Origin: Caldimonas caldifontis
Lineage (GTDB): Bacteria; Pseudomonadota; Gammaproteobacteria; Burkholderiales; Burkholderiaceae_C
Assembly (NCBI RefSeq): GCF_002930615.1
Contig: NZ_PSNX01000006.1
Coordinates: forward strand, 140,001-179,102
DNA: 39,102 bases
Direction: 5' to 3'
Below, one piece after another: positions 10,888 to 19,817 of the stretch; position 1 is the stretch's first letter, and the number at the start of each line of letters is the position of its first letter. The notes below the pieces were generated by a model. That model made no database searches. It saw only the letters and a program-made list of their open reading frames with translations, and was not told where the DNA came from. Both the position numbers and the translations under genes were made by a program.

Positions 10888-11994
10888 TCAGGCGGTGGTG
10901 GTGTCGGTCTTGAGCACGCCACGGCGCATCTGGTCGAGCTCCATGGTTTCGAAGAGGGCCTTGAAGTTGCCTTCGCCGAAGCCCTGGTTGCCTTTGCGCT
11001 GAATGAATTCGAAGAAGATGGGGCCGAGCTGGTTCTCGCTGAAGATCTGCAGCAGCAGTTCGCCTTGAGCGCCATCGACGAGGATGTTGCGGGCTTTCAG
11101 CCCTTCGAGGTCTTCGCCATGGTCGGGGATGCGCTTGGGCAGCAGTTCGTAATAGGTGGCGCTGGTGGTGAGCAGCTTCACGCCCGCCATCTGCAGGGCA
11201 TCGACCGTGTCGTAGAGATTGGTCGAACCCAGGGCGATGTGCTGGATGCCCTCGCCGCGGTAGCGGTCGAGGTACTCCTGGATCTGGCCGGCCTTCTCGT
11301 TGCCTTCCTCGTTGATGGGGATGCGGATCTTGCCGCAGGGGCTGGTCATGGCCTTGCTCTTCACGCCGGTGGCCTGGCCCTCGATGTCGAAGTAGCGCAC
11401 CTCGCGGAAGTTGAACAGGCGTTCATAGAACTCGGCCCACTCGGCCATGCGCCCGCGGTGGACGTTGTGGGTGAGGTGGTCGATGTAGGTCAGGCCATGG
11501 CCCACCGGGTTCAGTTCGGCGCCGGGCAGGGGCTCGAAATCGACATCGTAGAAGCCGATGTTGCCGATGTCGCCGTCCTTGGCGCCGTTCTTGCCACGCC
11601 ACTTGTCGACCAGGTAGATCAGCGAATCGCCGATGCCTTTGATGGCCGGGATGTTCAGCTCGCCCGGTCCGGCCTGGTTGGCATAGCCCCAGGCGCCCAG
11701 GCTGATGGCGCGCTCGTAGGCGGCCTTGGCGTCCTGCACTCGGAAGGCGATGGCGCACACGCTCGGGCCGTGCAGGCGGGCGAAGCGCTGGGCAAAGGAG
11801 TCGGGCTCGCCATTGATGATGAAGTTGATCTCGCCCTGGCGGTAGAGCGTGACCTGCTTGTGGCGGTGGCGGGCGATGGCCTTGAAGCCCATGCGCTCGA
11901 AGAGTTCGCCCATCGCGGCGGGATCGGGGGCGGCGTACTCGATGAACTCGAAGCCGTCGGTGCCCATCGGGTTGTCCCAGGGGGTGAATGCCAT
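10888..11994 (-). CDS. hppD: 4-hydroxyphenylpyruvate dioxygenase
   Basis: A 368-aa Fe(II) dioxygenase converting 4-hydroxyphenylpyruvate to homogentisate in tyrosine catabolism. It shows the two-barrel vicinal-oxygen-chelate layout. The metal triad is visible as His173 (IDHLTHNV), His252 (GIQHIALGS) and Glu329 (FFEFIQRKG). The start at 11994 (MAFTPWDNPMGTDG) has a GGAG site upstream; a longer in-frame extension crosses the divergent regulator and is rejected. It leads an operon with phhA. The 142-bp region shared with the Lrp/AsnC gene holds a palindrome that may be the operator. Confidence 0.97.
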   Translation of the reverse strand: MAFTPWDNPMGTDGFEFIEYAAPDPAAMGELFERMGFKAIARHRHKQVTLYRQGEINFIINGEPDSFAQRFARLHGPSVCAIAFRVQDAKAAYERAISLGAWGYANQAGPGELNIPAIKGIGDSLIYLVDKWRGKNGAKDGDIGNIGFYDVDFEPLPGAELNPVGHGLTYIDHLTHNVHRGRMAEWAEFYERLFNFREVRYFDIEGQATGVKSKAMTSPCGKIRIPINEEGNEKAGQIQEYLDRYRGEGIQHIALGSTNLYDTVDALQMAGVKLLTTSATYYELLPKRIPDHGEDLEGLKARNILVDGAQGELLLQIFSENQLGPIFFEFIQRKGNQGFGEGNFKALFETMELDQMRRGVLKTDTTTA

Positions 11995-12105
11995 GCCTGT
12001 CTCCAAAGCGTCGGCAGGCGCGGGACGCCTGCGTGGTTGAGCTGAATCAAGACTGTAGGCGGCGCGGGGCGCAGTTTTTTTGCAATCTTGCGGCGTATTC
12101 GGGTC

Positions 12106-12119
12106 ATTCGTGCATGAAT
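12106..12119. promoter_or_regulatory. Candidate Lrp/AsnC operator between hppD and its regulator
   Basis: ATTCGTGCATGAAT is palindromic at 12 of 14 positions and lies 18 bp upstream of the regulator ATG in the divergent region with hppD. Position and symmetry suit a site for the adjacent Lrp/AsnC protein, controlling both directions. The same heptamer CGTGCAT recurs in the palindrome upstream of the lipoprotein gene (12690-12703). Confidence 0.5.
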
Positions 12120-12136
12120 GGTGCGAAAATTGGATC

Positions 12137-12619
12137 ATGGACGCAGAACTGAGCCTGGATGCGATCGACCGGCGCATCCTTCGCGCGTTGCAGGCCAATG
12201 GCCGCATCACCTACGACGAACTGGCCGGACAGGTGAGCCTGTCGCCGTCGGCCACGCTGCGCCGCGTCAAGCGCCTGGAGGAGGCCGGGGCCATCGCAGG
12301 CTACGTGGCCATCGTGCCGCCCGAGCGGGTGGGGCTGGGCCTGACGGCCTACATCAACGTGCGCCTGGAAAAACACACCGAGACCCACAAGCGCAATCCC
12401 ATGGACCTGTTCCGCGCTGCGGTCCAGAGCTGGCCCGAGGTGGTGGAGTGCGTGGCTCTCACGGGCGAGATGGACTACCTGCTGCGCGTGGTGGTGGAGG
12501 ACATGGCCCACTACTCGCGCTTCATCATGGACACCCTGCTCAAGCATCCCAGCGTCGAGGACTGCAAGACGAGCTTCGTGCTCGATCGCGTCAAGAACAC
12601 CACGGCGGTGCCGGTGTAA
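12137..12619 (+). CDS. Lrp/AsnC-family transcriptional regulator of tyrosine/phenylalanine catabolism
   Basis: A 160-aa feast/famine regulator. The N-terminal AsnC-type helix-turn-helix is at residues 6-55 (LDAIDRRILRALQANGRI, then LSPSATLRRVKRLEEAGAI). The C-terminal effector-binding (RAM) domain follows, with the TGEMDYLLRV block. It is divergent from hppD-phhA, which is the usual arrangement for a local activator responding to the aromatic amino acid. The start at 12137 is chosen because the family N-terminus (MDAELSLDAIDRRIL) begins there. The ligand is inferred from context only. Confidence 0.93.
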   Translation: MDAELSLDAIDRRILRALQANGRITYDELAGQVSLSPSATLRRVKRLEEAGAIAGYVAIVPPERVGLGLTAYINVRLEKHTETHKRNPMDLFRAAVQSWPEVVECVALTGEMDYLLRVVVEDMAHYSRFIMDTLLKHPSVEDCKTSFVLDRVKNTTAVPV

Positions 12620-12633
12620 TCCCTAGGCGATCC

Positions 12634-12651
12634 CTGTCGCGTTGGCGACAG
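12634..12651. repeat. 18-nt hairpin repeat CTGTCGC-N4-GCGACAG (copy 2)
   Basis: CTGTCGC, loop GTTG, GCGACAG: a perfect 7-bp stem located 15 bp after the regulator stop. It has no T-run but could still act as a terminator or RNA-stabilising element. A nearly identical 18-mer (one base different in the loop) is at 6172-6189, so it may be a dispersed palindromic element. Confidence 0.6.
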
Positions 12652-12689
12652 AAGCGGTGCCCCAAGTCTCCAAAATCAAGCGGCAATTT

Positions 12690-12703
12690 TGCACGTCCGT
12701 GCA
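12690..12703. promoter_or_regulatory. Perfect palindrome upstream of the lipoprotein hydrolase gene
   Basis: TGCACG-TC-CGTGCA, followed by further TTTTGCA and GTGCAGAAAT steps, lies 32-46 bp before the ATG at 12736. It is a plausible operator. It shares CGTGCAT with the site in front of the Lrp/AsnC gene, so the same regulator may act here; this is inference. Confidence 0.45.
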
Positions 12704-12735
12704 TTTTGCAGTGCAGAAATCAATAGGAGACAGAC

Positions 12736-14157
12736 ATGCAGTTTTCGCGTTCCCGTTCGCGTTCCAGGTGGGCAGCCGTCCTGGGCAGTGCTGTGTTGCT
12801 GGTGGCCTGTGGTGGGGGAGGCGATGACGCGCCAGCCCCCGAGGAGACGCGCCCGCACGACGCGCGCACCTTCCCGCTGGACGAAGCTGCGCTGGCTTTC
12901 GAGGCCTTGCCGGGCACGACCACCAACCGTTTCCACGGCGTGCTGGGTGGTGCGGGCTATCGCATCGAGGTCCCGGAGAACTGGAACGGTCGTCTGGTCA
13001 TGTATGCCCACGGCTACCGCGGCACCGATGTACCGCTCACAGTGAGCAACCCCTCGATCCGTGCCCACCTGATCGCCAACGGCTATGCCTGGGCCGCGTC
13101 GAGCTACAGCAAGAACTACTACGACGTGCGCGCCGGCGTGGAGGACACCAATGCCCTGGCTCTGGCGTTCTCACGCATCACCGGACTGGCTGAACCGACG
13201 CGCCGCTACATCATCGGCCACTCGCTGGGCGGCCACGTGACCGGCGCGGCCATCGAGGAGGAAACCTTCCGCACGGCGAACAACAAGGTGCGCTACCACG
13301 GGGCCGTGCCGATGTGCGGGGTGATGGGAGACACCGAGCTGTTCGACTACTTCTCGGCCTATCAGACCGCCGCGCAATACTTCGCCGGGGTGCCGCGCTA
13401 CCCCACCACCCACTGGGCTGACATCAATGCACTGGTGCGCAGCCGCCTGTTCACGACCTTCTCCAATACTGTGATCACGCCCACGGCCGATGGCGAGAAG
13501 CTCAAGGGCGTGGTGATGAACCTGACCGGTGGCAACCGGCCCATCTTCGAGCAGGGCTTTGCCAACGCCGGACTGCAGCAGGTGGTGTGGGGCACCTTCG
13601 GTGGTGACGGCACGATCAACGGCATCCTGACCGGCAGTGTGCTCGACACCCGCAACGTGGTGCTGCAGATCGACAGCGACCCGGCGCTGAGCACGGAGGA
13701 GACCCAGCTCAACGACAACCTGCTGCGCGTGACGCCGGTGGCCGATGCCAACCGGCTGCGCCGCGACGGCCTGCGCTGGATCCCGAAGGTGAACGGCGAG
13801 TTCCGCATCCCCGTGGTGAGCATCCACACCCTGGGCGACATGTACGTGCCCTTCAGCATGCAGCAGATCTACAAGCGCCGCGCGGATGCGAATGGCTCGG
13901 GCGACTGGCTGGTGCAGCGGGCCGTGCGGGCGCCAAGCCACTGTGACTTCACCATCGCCGAGCAGGTGGCGGCCTTCGACGACATGGTCACCTGGGAGCA
14001 GACTGGCGTGAAGCCGGCCGGGGACGATGTGCTGACGCCCGCCACCGTGGCCGATGCCGCCTACGGCTGCGCCCACACCGACAACACGGTCGGGCCTTTC
14101 GATGGGAGCACCACAGGCTTCGTGCGCGGCCTGATGCCGGCCTGCCCGACGCCCTGA
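12736..14157 (+). CDS. Lipoprotein with alpha/beta hydrolase (serine esterase) fold
   Basis: A 473-aa exported lipoprotein. The N-terminus has an Arg/Ser-rich basic region, a hydrophobic core and the lipobox LLVAC with lipidated Cys25, then a Gly/Asp/Pro linker. The hydrolase domain has the oxyanion-type AHGYRG at about 91-96 and the nucleophile elbow GHSLGG with Ser163. A C-terminal APSHCDFT histidine near residue 398 may complete the triad. A GGAG site lies 8 nt upstream of the ATG. The substrate is unknown; the family is often called plain alpha/beta hydrolase. The gene ends 11 bp from the convergent HDOD gene. Two short palindromes precede it, which could mean control by the neighbouring Lrp/AsnC protein. 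Confidence 0.85.
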   Translation: MQFSRSRSRSRWAAVLGSAVLLVACGGGGDDAPAPEETRPHDARTFPLDEAALAFEALPGTTTNRFHGVLGGAGYRIEVPENWNGRLVMYAHGYRGTDVPLTVSNPSIRAHLIANGYAWAASSYSKNYYDVRAGVEDTNALALAFSRITGLAEPTRRYIIGHSLGGHVTGAAIEEETFRTANNKVRYHGAVPMCGVMGDTELFDYFSAYQTAAQYFAGVPRYPTTHWADINALVRSRLFTTFSNTVITPTADGEKLKGVVMNLTGGNRPIFEQGFANAGLQQVVWGTFGGDGTINGILTGSVLDTRNVVLQIDSDPALSTEETQLNDNLLRVTPVADANRLRRDGLRWIPKVNGEFRIPVVSIHTLGDMYVPFSMQQIYKRRADANGSGDWLVQRAVRAPSHCDFTIAEQVAAFDDMVTWEQTGVKPAGDDVLTPATVADAAYGCAHTDNTVGPFDGSTTGFVRGLMPACPTP

Positions 14158-14168
14158 CGAAAGGCCGC

Positions 14169-15005
14169 TCAGTCGCTGTCGAGATCGCGCACCTTTTTCT
14201 CGGCGGCGGCGGGCGACAGGTTGAGCAACGCGGCGATGTCGGCGATGTCGTCGGGCAGTGCCGCGTTGTCCCACCCGTGCTGCGTGTGGCGGGCCAGGCG
14301 GATCGCCAGCGTCACGTTGCGGGCCTGCAGGTCGGTGGTGGCGCGTTCGTCGGTGAGGCGGCGCCACATTTGCGGCAGCCGCCAGGTGCGCATCAGGGCT
14401 TGTTCGAGTTCGGGCAGGCGGATGTGCAGCACGTCCATCTGGACCTGCGCCGAACGCAGCGTGGGATCGCGGCGCTGCCGTGCGCGGATCTCGAGGGCGA
14501 GGTCGGGGGCATGACACCACAGCAGCATCTCGGCAAAGTCGTTCAGCAGGGCGGCGTGGTAAAGCGCCGGCGCGTCGGCGTCCATGCGGTGCACGGCGAA
14601 GCCCAGCGAGAACACCGCGGCGCGCGCAGCGCGGCTGAGCACGTCATGCAGTCCCGCCAGAGCTTCCGGGCGACCGGACAGCAACTCCTCGGTGGTGAGC
14701 AGGGTGTCGAAGGCGCGGAAGAAGGGCGAGACGCCCAGGTACACCAGCGCAGCAGTGAGGGTCTCGGCCACGACCTCGTCGTCCTCACCGAACGCAGGGC
14801 GCCGCAAGGTGGCCACATGGCTGAGCAGCTTGAGCGTCATGAGCGGGTCGCCGGCCAGGAACTCCGCGATGCTGTGGGCATCGAGGTCATCCTCGCGCCC
14901 ACGCAGCCAGTCCATCGCATCGGCCGTGCGCGGGAGCACGGGGATCGGGGCCGCGGCGAAATGCGCGGTCCAGGCCTCGAGGGTGGGCAGGGGGGCGGTC
15001 AGCAT
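14169..15005 (-). CDS. HDOD-domain protein
   Basis: A 278-aa cytoplasmic protein with an HDOD-like fold. The region IPVLPRTADAMDWL, then AEFLAGDPLMTLKLLSHV, matches the start of HDOD domains. HAALLNDFAEMLLWCH around residues 165-180 matches the position of the degenerate HD-type histidines. HDOD proteins act in bacterial signalling without known phosphodiesterase activity. No attached GGDEF, EAL or receiver domain is present. The start at 15005 has a GGAG site about 9 nt upstream. It is transcribed alone, divergent from the exported unknown protein. Confidence 0.8.
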   Translation of the reverse strand: MLTAPLPTLEAWTAHFAAAPIPVLPRTADAMDWLRGREDDLDAHSIAEFLAGDPLMTLKLLSHVATLRRPAFGEDDEVVAETLTAALVYLGVSPFFRAFDTLLTTEELLSGRPEALAGLHDVLSRAARAAVFSLGFAVHRMDADAPALYHAALLNDFAEMLLWCHAPDLALEIRARQRRDPTLRSAQVQMDVLHIRLPELEQALMRTWRLPQMWRRLTDERATTDLQARNVTLAIRLARHTQHGWDNAALPDDIADIAALLNLSPAAAEKKVRDLDSD

Positions 15006-15175
15006 GGAAAGGCTCCTGTTCGGGTTGTCGGCGCCAGGGGCCGGAACTGTAGGGGGGCAAACCCTAGGGTCGCCGCTGTCTCCCAGGTGGCACGGACTGC
15101 TCTCGGACGTGGTGACAATGCGCCAGCCGCAAGCTGCAAGGCGGGTGTGCCACACGAGATCGGAGGAGCGTCTTC

Positions 15176-15907
15176 ATGAAGTCGAGACAAGCATGGTGGG
15201 GCGTGGGCGTGGTGGTGCTGGCCGGGGCGCTGCTTGGCAGTTGGGCCTGGTGGCAGCAGCGGGAGGCCGTGCCGGCGCCTGCCGCCCAGGGCGCAGACCT
15301 CCTGCCGGAACAGCGCGAGCAGTTGCAGCAGGCCCGCGAGCGCATCGCCCAGGCGCTGGCCCAGATGGAGGCCGCCGCCCAGCGGCAGGATCCTGAGGCC
15401 CTGGCCCGGGCGCAGTCGGCCGTGAACGCGGCCATGGGCATCGGAACACGTGCGACCCTTTCACCCCGGCAGATCGAAGTGGTGCTGCCTCCGGCACTCG
15501 GCGGGCTCGTGCGTCAGCAGGCAGACACCTTCGGCGATGACACCCTGGGGGCGCTCAGTGTCTCGGTGAGCGTGCGCTACGGCAGCGACGAGCAGCGTCG
15601 CATCGACGTGTCGGTGAGCGACACGGGCGGGCTCTCGGCCTGGGCGGCGCTGGCCGACTGGGAACGCGCCGCCCAGGTCGCCGCCCAGGCGGGGCGCCGT
15701 GAGGCCGTGCGGCTCGAGGGCGCACGGGTGGTGCGTGAGGTGACCGAAACCGCGGAAACCCCGGCCCAGGTGAACCTGGTGCTCGCCAACGGCATCGTGG
15801 TGGAGGCCATCGCTGACGGCCTGACGCTGGCCGACCTGCTGGCCGCGCTGCGTGATCTCGACCTGCCTGCGCTGGAGGCCCTGGTGCCGGCGGCTTCTCC
15901 ATCCTGA
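15176..15907 (+). CDS. Exported or membrane-anchored protein of unknown function
   Basis: A 243-aa protein I do not recognise. Residues 1-27 form a signal anchor (MKSRQAWWGVGVVVLAGALL). Residues 44-90 are a heptad-like Gln/Glu/Arg/Ala-rich coiled coil. The remainder is an alpha/beta domain with a run of SVSVSVRYG beta strands and a Leu-rich C-terminal helix. The ATG has a strong GGAGGAG site. It is followed 57 bp later by an MFS permease gene and could be co-transcribed with it, but nothing links their functions. Confidence 0.75.
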   Translation: MKSRQAWWGVGVVVLAGALLGSWAWWQQREAVPAPAAQGADLLPEQREQLQQARERIAQALAQMEAAAQRQDPEALARAQSAVNAAMGIGTRATLSPRQIEVVLPPALGGLVRQQADTFGDDTLGALSVSVSVRYGSDEQRRIDVSVSDTGGLSAWAALADWERAAQVAAQAGRREAVRLEGARVVREVTETAETPAQVNLVLANGIVVEAIADGLTLADLLAALRDLDLPALEALVPAASPS

Positions 15908-15964
15908 TCCCTCGGGGCGTTCCCCGGCTGGCCGGTCCGGTGCGTCTGGCGTATCGTGCCGGCC

Positions 15965-17143
15965 ATGTCTGCCTCGTCGCTTCCTGCGGCCGCACCGGCC
16001 CATGTGCTGCCCGTCATCGTGCTGGCCCAGTTCGCCGGCACCTCGCTGTGGTTTGCCGTCAACGCCGTGATGCCCGACCTGCAAGGCGCCTGGGGCCTGG
16101 GCCCGGCAGCCGTGGGCACGCTCACCTCGGCCGTGCAGCTGGGCTTCATCGCCGGCACGCTCGTGTTCGCCGTGCTGTCCGTGGCCGACCGCTTTTCCCC
16201 TCGCTGGGTCTTCCTGGCCTGCGCCGTGGCGGGGGCCGCCTGCAACGCCCTGGGGGCCCATGCCGCCGGCTCGCTCGATGCCCTGCTGGTGCGGCGCTTT
16301 GCCACCGGGTTTTTCCTCGCGGGCATCTACCCCGTGGGCATGAAGATCGCCGCCAGCTGGTACCCCCAGGGCCTCGGCGCGGCCCTGGGCTGGCTGGTGG
16401 GCGCGCTGGTGCTGGGCACGGCCAGTCCGCATCTGCTGCGTGCGGTGGGCACGCACTGGCCCTGGCAGCAGGTGATGGACGCGGTGTCGCTGCTGGCGCT
16501 GGCCGGTGGCCTGCTGCTGGCTGCCACCGTGCCGGACGGCCCCCACCTGCCGCGCGCCGCGCGCCTGCAGTGGCGGGCCCTCGGGGCCTTGTGGACGCAT
16601 CGCCCCGTGCGGGCCTCGGCCTTCGGTTACTTCGGCCACATGTGGGAGCTCTACACCTTCTGGGTGCTGGTGCCGGCCATTGTGGGCACCCGGCTGGCGG
16701 GGGCGTCCGCCTCGGCCGCGGCCTTCGCCGTGATCGCGCTGGGCACCCTGGGCTGCGTGGTCGGCGGCCTGCTGGTGCGCCGTTTCGGCAGCGTCCGCGT
16801 GGCCAATGTGCAACTGGCTGCCAGCGGCCTGTGCTGCCTGCTGGCGCCCTGGATGCTCCACGCCCCGGATCTCGCTTTCGCCTTGTGGCTGGCCGTGTGG
16901 GGCACCACCGTGGTGGGCGACTCACCACAGTTCTCGACGCTGACCGCCCAGAACGCCCCGCGCGAAGCCGTGGGCAGCCTGCTCACGCTGGTCAACAGCA
17001 TCGGCTTTGCGGTTTCCATCGTCAGCATCCAGCTCTTTGCGATGCTCGCCGCGCGCTTTGACCTGGCCCCCCTCCTGCCCTGGCTGGCCGTGGGGCCGGT
17101 GCTGGGCCTGTGGATGATGCGGGGGCTGGGGCGGGTGAGGTGA
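15965..17143 (+). CDS. MFS transporter
   Basis: A 392-aa inner-membrane permease with about 12 hydrophobic segments, the normal length for the major facilitator superfamily. The loop after TM2 (VADRFSPRWVF) corresponds to motif A. The N-terminal block LAQFAGTSLWFAVNAVMPDL recalls sugar/cyanate-type or uncharacterised CynX-like members. The substrate cannot be assigned. ATG at 15965 is chosen; an in-frame GTG three codons upstream is an alternative, and no clear ribosome site separates them. Confidence 0.87.
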   Translation: MSASSLPAAAPAHVLPVIVLAQFAGTSLWFAVNAVMPDLQGAWGLGPAAVGTLTSAVQLGFIAGTLVFAVLSVADRFSPRWVFLACAVAGAACNALGAHAAGSLDALLVRRFATGFFLAGIYPVGMKIAASWYPQGLGAALGWLVGALVLGTASPHLLRAVGTHWPWQQVMDAVSLLALAGGLLLAATVPDGPHLPRAARLQWRALGALWTHRPVRASAFGYFGHMWELYTFWVLVPAIVGTRLAGASASAAAFAVIALGTLGCVVGGLLVRRFGSVRVANVQLAASGLCCLLAPWMLHAPDLAFALWLAVWGTTVVGDSPQFSTLTAQNAPREAVGSLLTLVNSIGFAVSIVSIQLFAMLAARFDLAPLLPWLAVGPVLGLWMMRGLGRVR

Positions 17144-17232
17144 TCCTGCCGCTGTCGAATTCCCCGGGGGCGCTTCGTCGTTCCTCCAGCAGCCCGCACC
17201 GGGTGGGCTGCGTGGATGGTCAGGAGAAGCTC

Positions 17233-17586
17233 ATGTCCTATGTCGATGGTTTCGTTGCCGCCGTGCCCACGGCCAACCGGGAGGTGTACCGCGCTTATGC
17301 CGACAAGGCGGCCGCGGTGTTCAGGGAGCATGGCGCTCAAAGCGTCGTGGAATGCTGGGGCGAGGATGTCCCCGAGGGCAAGCGCACGTCATTCACGATG
17401 GCGGTGCAGCGTCAGGCGGATGAGTCGGTGGTGTTCGCGTGGATCACCTGGCCCTCGAAGGCCGTACGGGATGAGGGCTGGAGGCGGGTGATGGCCGACC
17501 CACGCATGGCGTCGGAGGGAAATGTCATGCCCTTTGACGGGCAGCGCTTGATCTACGGGGGCTTTGACGTCATCGTGAACGCCTGA
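17233..17586 (+). CDS. DUF1428 (YbaA-like) protein
   Basis: A 117-aa cytoplasmic protein of the DUF1428 family, recognised by the N-terminal SYVDGFVAAVP block, WGEDVPEGK, VFAWITWPSK and the final MPFDGQRLIYGGFDV. The fold is a dimeric ferredoxin-like barrel; the function is unknown. The start at 17233 has a GGAGAA site (caggagaagctc). It ends 10 bp from the convergent EF-G-like gene. Confidence 0.9.
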   Translation: MSYVDGFVAAVPTANREVYRAYADKAAAVFREHGAQSVVECWGEDVPEGKRTSFTMAVQRQADESVVFAWITWPSKAVRDEGWRRVMADPRMASEGNVMPFDGQRLIYGGFDVIVNA

Positions 17587-17596
17587 GGCCTGCGGC

Positions 17597-19648
17597 TCAT
17601 TCCTCCTCGCGTGGCCGGAACTGGGCGACGAGCTGTTGCTGCACCCCGGGCGGCACGGCTTCGTAGTGCGACAGCTCCACGGTGTAGCTGGCCTGGCCGC
17701 CCGTGAGGGCGTGCAGCCGCGCCTGGTAGCCGTTGAGTTCGGACAGCGGCGCCTGGCCCAGCACGGCCAGGGCCCCGGCCGACAGCGCGCGCGTGCCGTT
17801 GATCTGGCCGCGCCTGGAGGAGAGGTCACCGGTGATGTCGCCCATGTGGGCTTCGGGGGCGGCGATCTCGACCTTCACGATGGGTTCGAGGACGATGGGG
17901 CCGGCCTTGAGTGCGGCATCGACGAAGGCCTTGCGGCCCGCGGTGATGAAGGCGATCTCCTTGGAGTCGACCGAGTGGTGCTTGCCGTCGTAGACGACGA
18001 CGCGCACGTCCTGCACCGGGTAGCCGGCGATGACGCCGCTGTCCATGGCCTGGCGCACGCCCTTTTCCACCGCAGGAATGAAGCTGCCGGGGATGGCGCC
18101 GCCCTTGACCTCGTCGATGAACTCGAAACCCGCGCCGCGCGGCAGGGGCTCGATGCGCAGGAAGACCTCGCCGAACTGGCCGGCCCCGCCGGTCTGCTTC
18201 TTGTGGCGGTGGTGGCCCTCGGCACCCTGGGTGATGGTTTCGCGGTAGGCGATGCGCGGCGGGCGTGTGGCCACCTCGCACTTGTAGATCTCCGTCATGC
18301 GCTCGAGCAGCACGCGCAGGTGCATTTCGCCCAGGCCATAGACGACGGTCTCGTTGGTGGCGGCCACGTGTTCCACCTTCAGGCAGGGGTCTTCGTCAAC
18401 GAGCTTCTGCAGCACCTCCCACATGCGCTGTTCGTCGCCGCGGCGCCTGGGTTCGATGGCCAGCCCGTGCACCGGCACCGGGAAGGGCAGGGGTTCAAGG
18501 CGAATGTGACTGTCCTCGGCCGCATCGTGCAGCACGGCGTCGTAGTGGATCTCGTCGACCTTGGCCACGGCCGCGATCTCGCCCGGCGCGGCGTGGGGGA
18601 TCTCGACGTGGTCCTTGCCGTGCACGGCAAAGAGGTGACCCACCTTGAAGGGTTTGCGTCCATCGCCTACGTAGAGCAGGCTGTCCTTGGTGACCGTGCC
18701 CTGGTGCACGCGGAAGATGCCGAGCTTTCCCACGTAGGGGTCGCTCACGACCTTGAAGACATGGGCGAGCACGTGCCGTCCGGCATCGGGGTCGGCCAGC
18801 ACACGCCGGGCCTGGGCGCCCTCACCTTCCAGGAAGTGCGGCGGGTTGCCCTCACCGGGGTGCGGCATCAGCGCGGCCATCACGTCGAGCAGTTCGGCCA
18901 CGCCGGCGCCGTTGCGCGCCGAGGTGAAGCACACGGGGATGAGGTGGCCTTCGCGCAAGGCCTGTTCCAGAGGCGCATGCAACTCGCGCGGGTCGACGTC
19001 GCCTTCGTTGAGGTAGCGCTCGACGAAGTCGGGATCGACCTCCACCACCTGCTCCACCAGCGCACGATGAGCGGCCTCCACGGATGAAAAATCCGCCTCG
19101 CCGGACGGATTGAAGAAGCAGTCGACCACCTGGCTGCCGCCCTGGGCCGGCAGGTTGAGCGGCAGGCACTCCTTGCCGAAAGCCTCCTGCAACTGCGCCA
19201 GCAGCGCGGGCAGGTCCACGCGTTCGGCGTCGATCTTGTTGATGACCAACAGGCGGCACAGGTCGCGCTGTCTTGCCCAGTCCATCATGCGCACGGCCAG
19301 GGGCTCGATACCGGCGGCGGCGTTGATCACGACGACGGCGGTTTCCACGGCCTCCAGCGCCGGCAGCGACTGGCCGAGGAAGTCGGGCAGGCCCGGGGTG
19401 TCGATGAGCTGGATGTGGGCGTCTGCGTGGTCGAAGTGCACGACGGTGGCGTTCAGCGAATGCTGGGCCTTGCGCTCCATGGGGTCGAAGTCGCACACGG
19501 TGGTGCCGCGCTCGAGGCTGCCGGGAGCCCCGATGCGACCGGCGCGGTGCAGCAGGGCCTCCACGAGGCTGGTCTTGCCCGACGCGCTCGGCCCCACCAG
19601 GGCCAGATTGCGGATCGAGGCGGTCCTGGGGGACGGTGTCGAGGACAT
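17597..19648 (-). CDS. Elongation factor G-like GTPase (EF-G paralogue)
   Basis: A 683-aa ribosome-associated translational GTPase with the full EF-G domain order (G, II, III, IV, V). The P-loop is GPSASGKTS (residues 19-27), with DTPG at 83-86 and NKID at 137-140. It differs from canonical EF-G: the P-loop is not AHIDAGKTT, and the RGIT switch I motif is absent, with PMERKAQHSLNATVV at that place. This matches the EF-G-2-like paralogue class, whose role is uncertain, rather than fusA. It is transcribed alone with a GGAGGAA site before ATG 19648, away from any str operon. Confidence 0.9.
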   Translation of the reverse strand: MSSTPSPRTASIRNLALVGPSASGKTSLVEALLHRAGRIGAPGSLERGTTVCDFDPMERKAQHSLNATVVHFDHADAHIQLIDTPGLPDFLGQSLPALEAVETAVVVINAAAGIEPLAVRMMDWARQRDLCRLLVINKIDAERVDLPALLAQLQEAFGKECLPLNLPAQGGSQVVDCFFNPSGEADFSSVEAAHRALVEQVVEVDPDFVERYLNEGDVDPRELHAPLEQALREGHLIPVCFTSARNGAGVAELLDVMAALMPHPGEGNPPHFLEGEGAQARRVLADPDAGRHVLAHVFKVVSDPYVGKLGIFRVHQGTVTKDSLLYVGDGRKPFKVGHLFAVHGKDHVEIPHAAPGEIAAVAKVDEIHYDAVLHDAAEDSHIRLEPLPFPVPVHGLAIEPRRRGDEQRMWEVLQKLVDEDPCLKVEHVAATNETVVYGLGEMHLRVLLERMTEIYKCEVATRPPRIAYRETITQGAEGHHRHKKQTGGAGQFGEVFLRIEPLPRGAGFEFIDEVKGGAIPGSFIPAVEKGVRQAMDSGVIAGYPVQDVRVVVYDGKHHSVDSKEIAFITAGRKAFVDAALKAGPIVLEPIVKVEIAAPEAHMGDITGDLSSRRGQINGTRALSAGALAVLGQAPLSELNGYQARLHALTGGQASYTVELSHYEAVPPGVQQQLVAQFRPREEE

Positions 19649-19817
19649 GGGGCTTCCTCCTCGGGCCGGAGCGGCCGGTCGGGACAGGGTAAGGGATCGT
19701 CCCAGGACAGGCAAGAGGCCTTGGTCCGAGGATGGGTGCGTCAGGCGCACGCCCTGCCGGAACTCGCGCCGGAAAGTTGTGTTCTGATATGGCTTTCCAC
19801 CATGCTCAGGAGAGACC

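Noticed and set aside
9769-12045. Long plus-strand open frame opposite phhA and hppD
   Set aside because: It is antisense to two well-identified enzymes with intact metal ligands; a GC-rich shadow frame with no recognisable domain.
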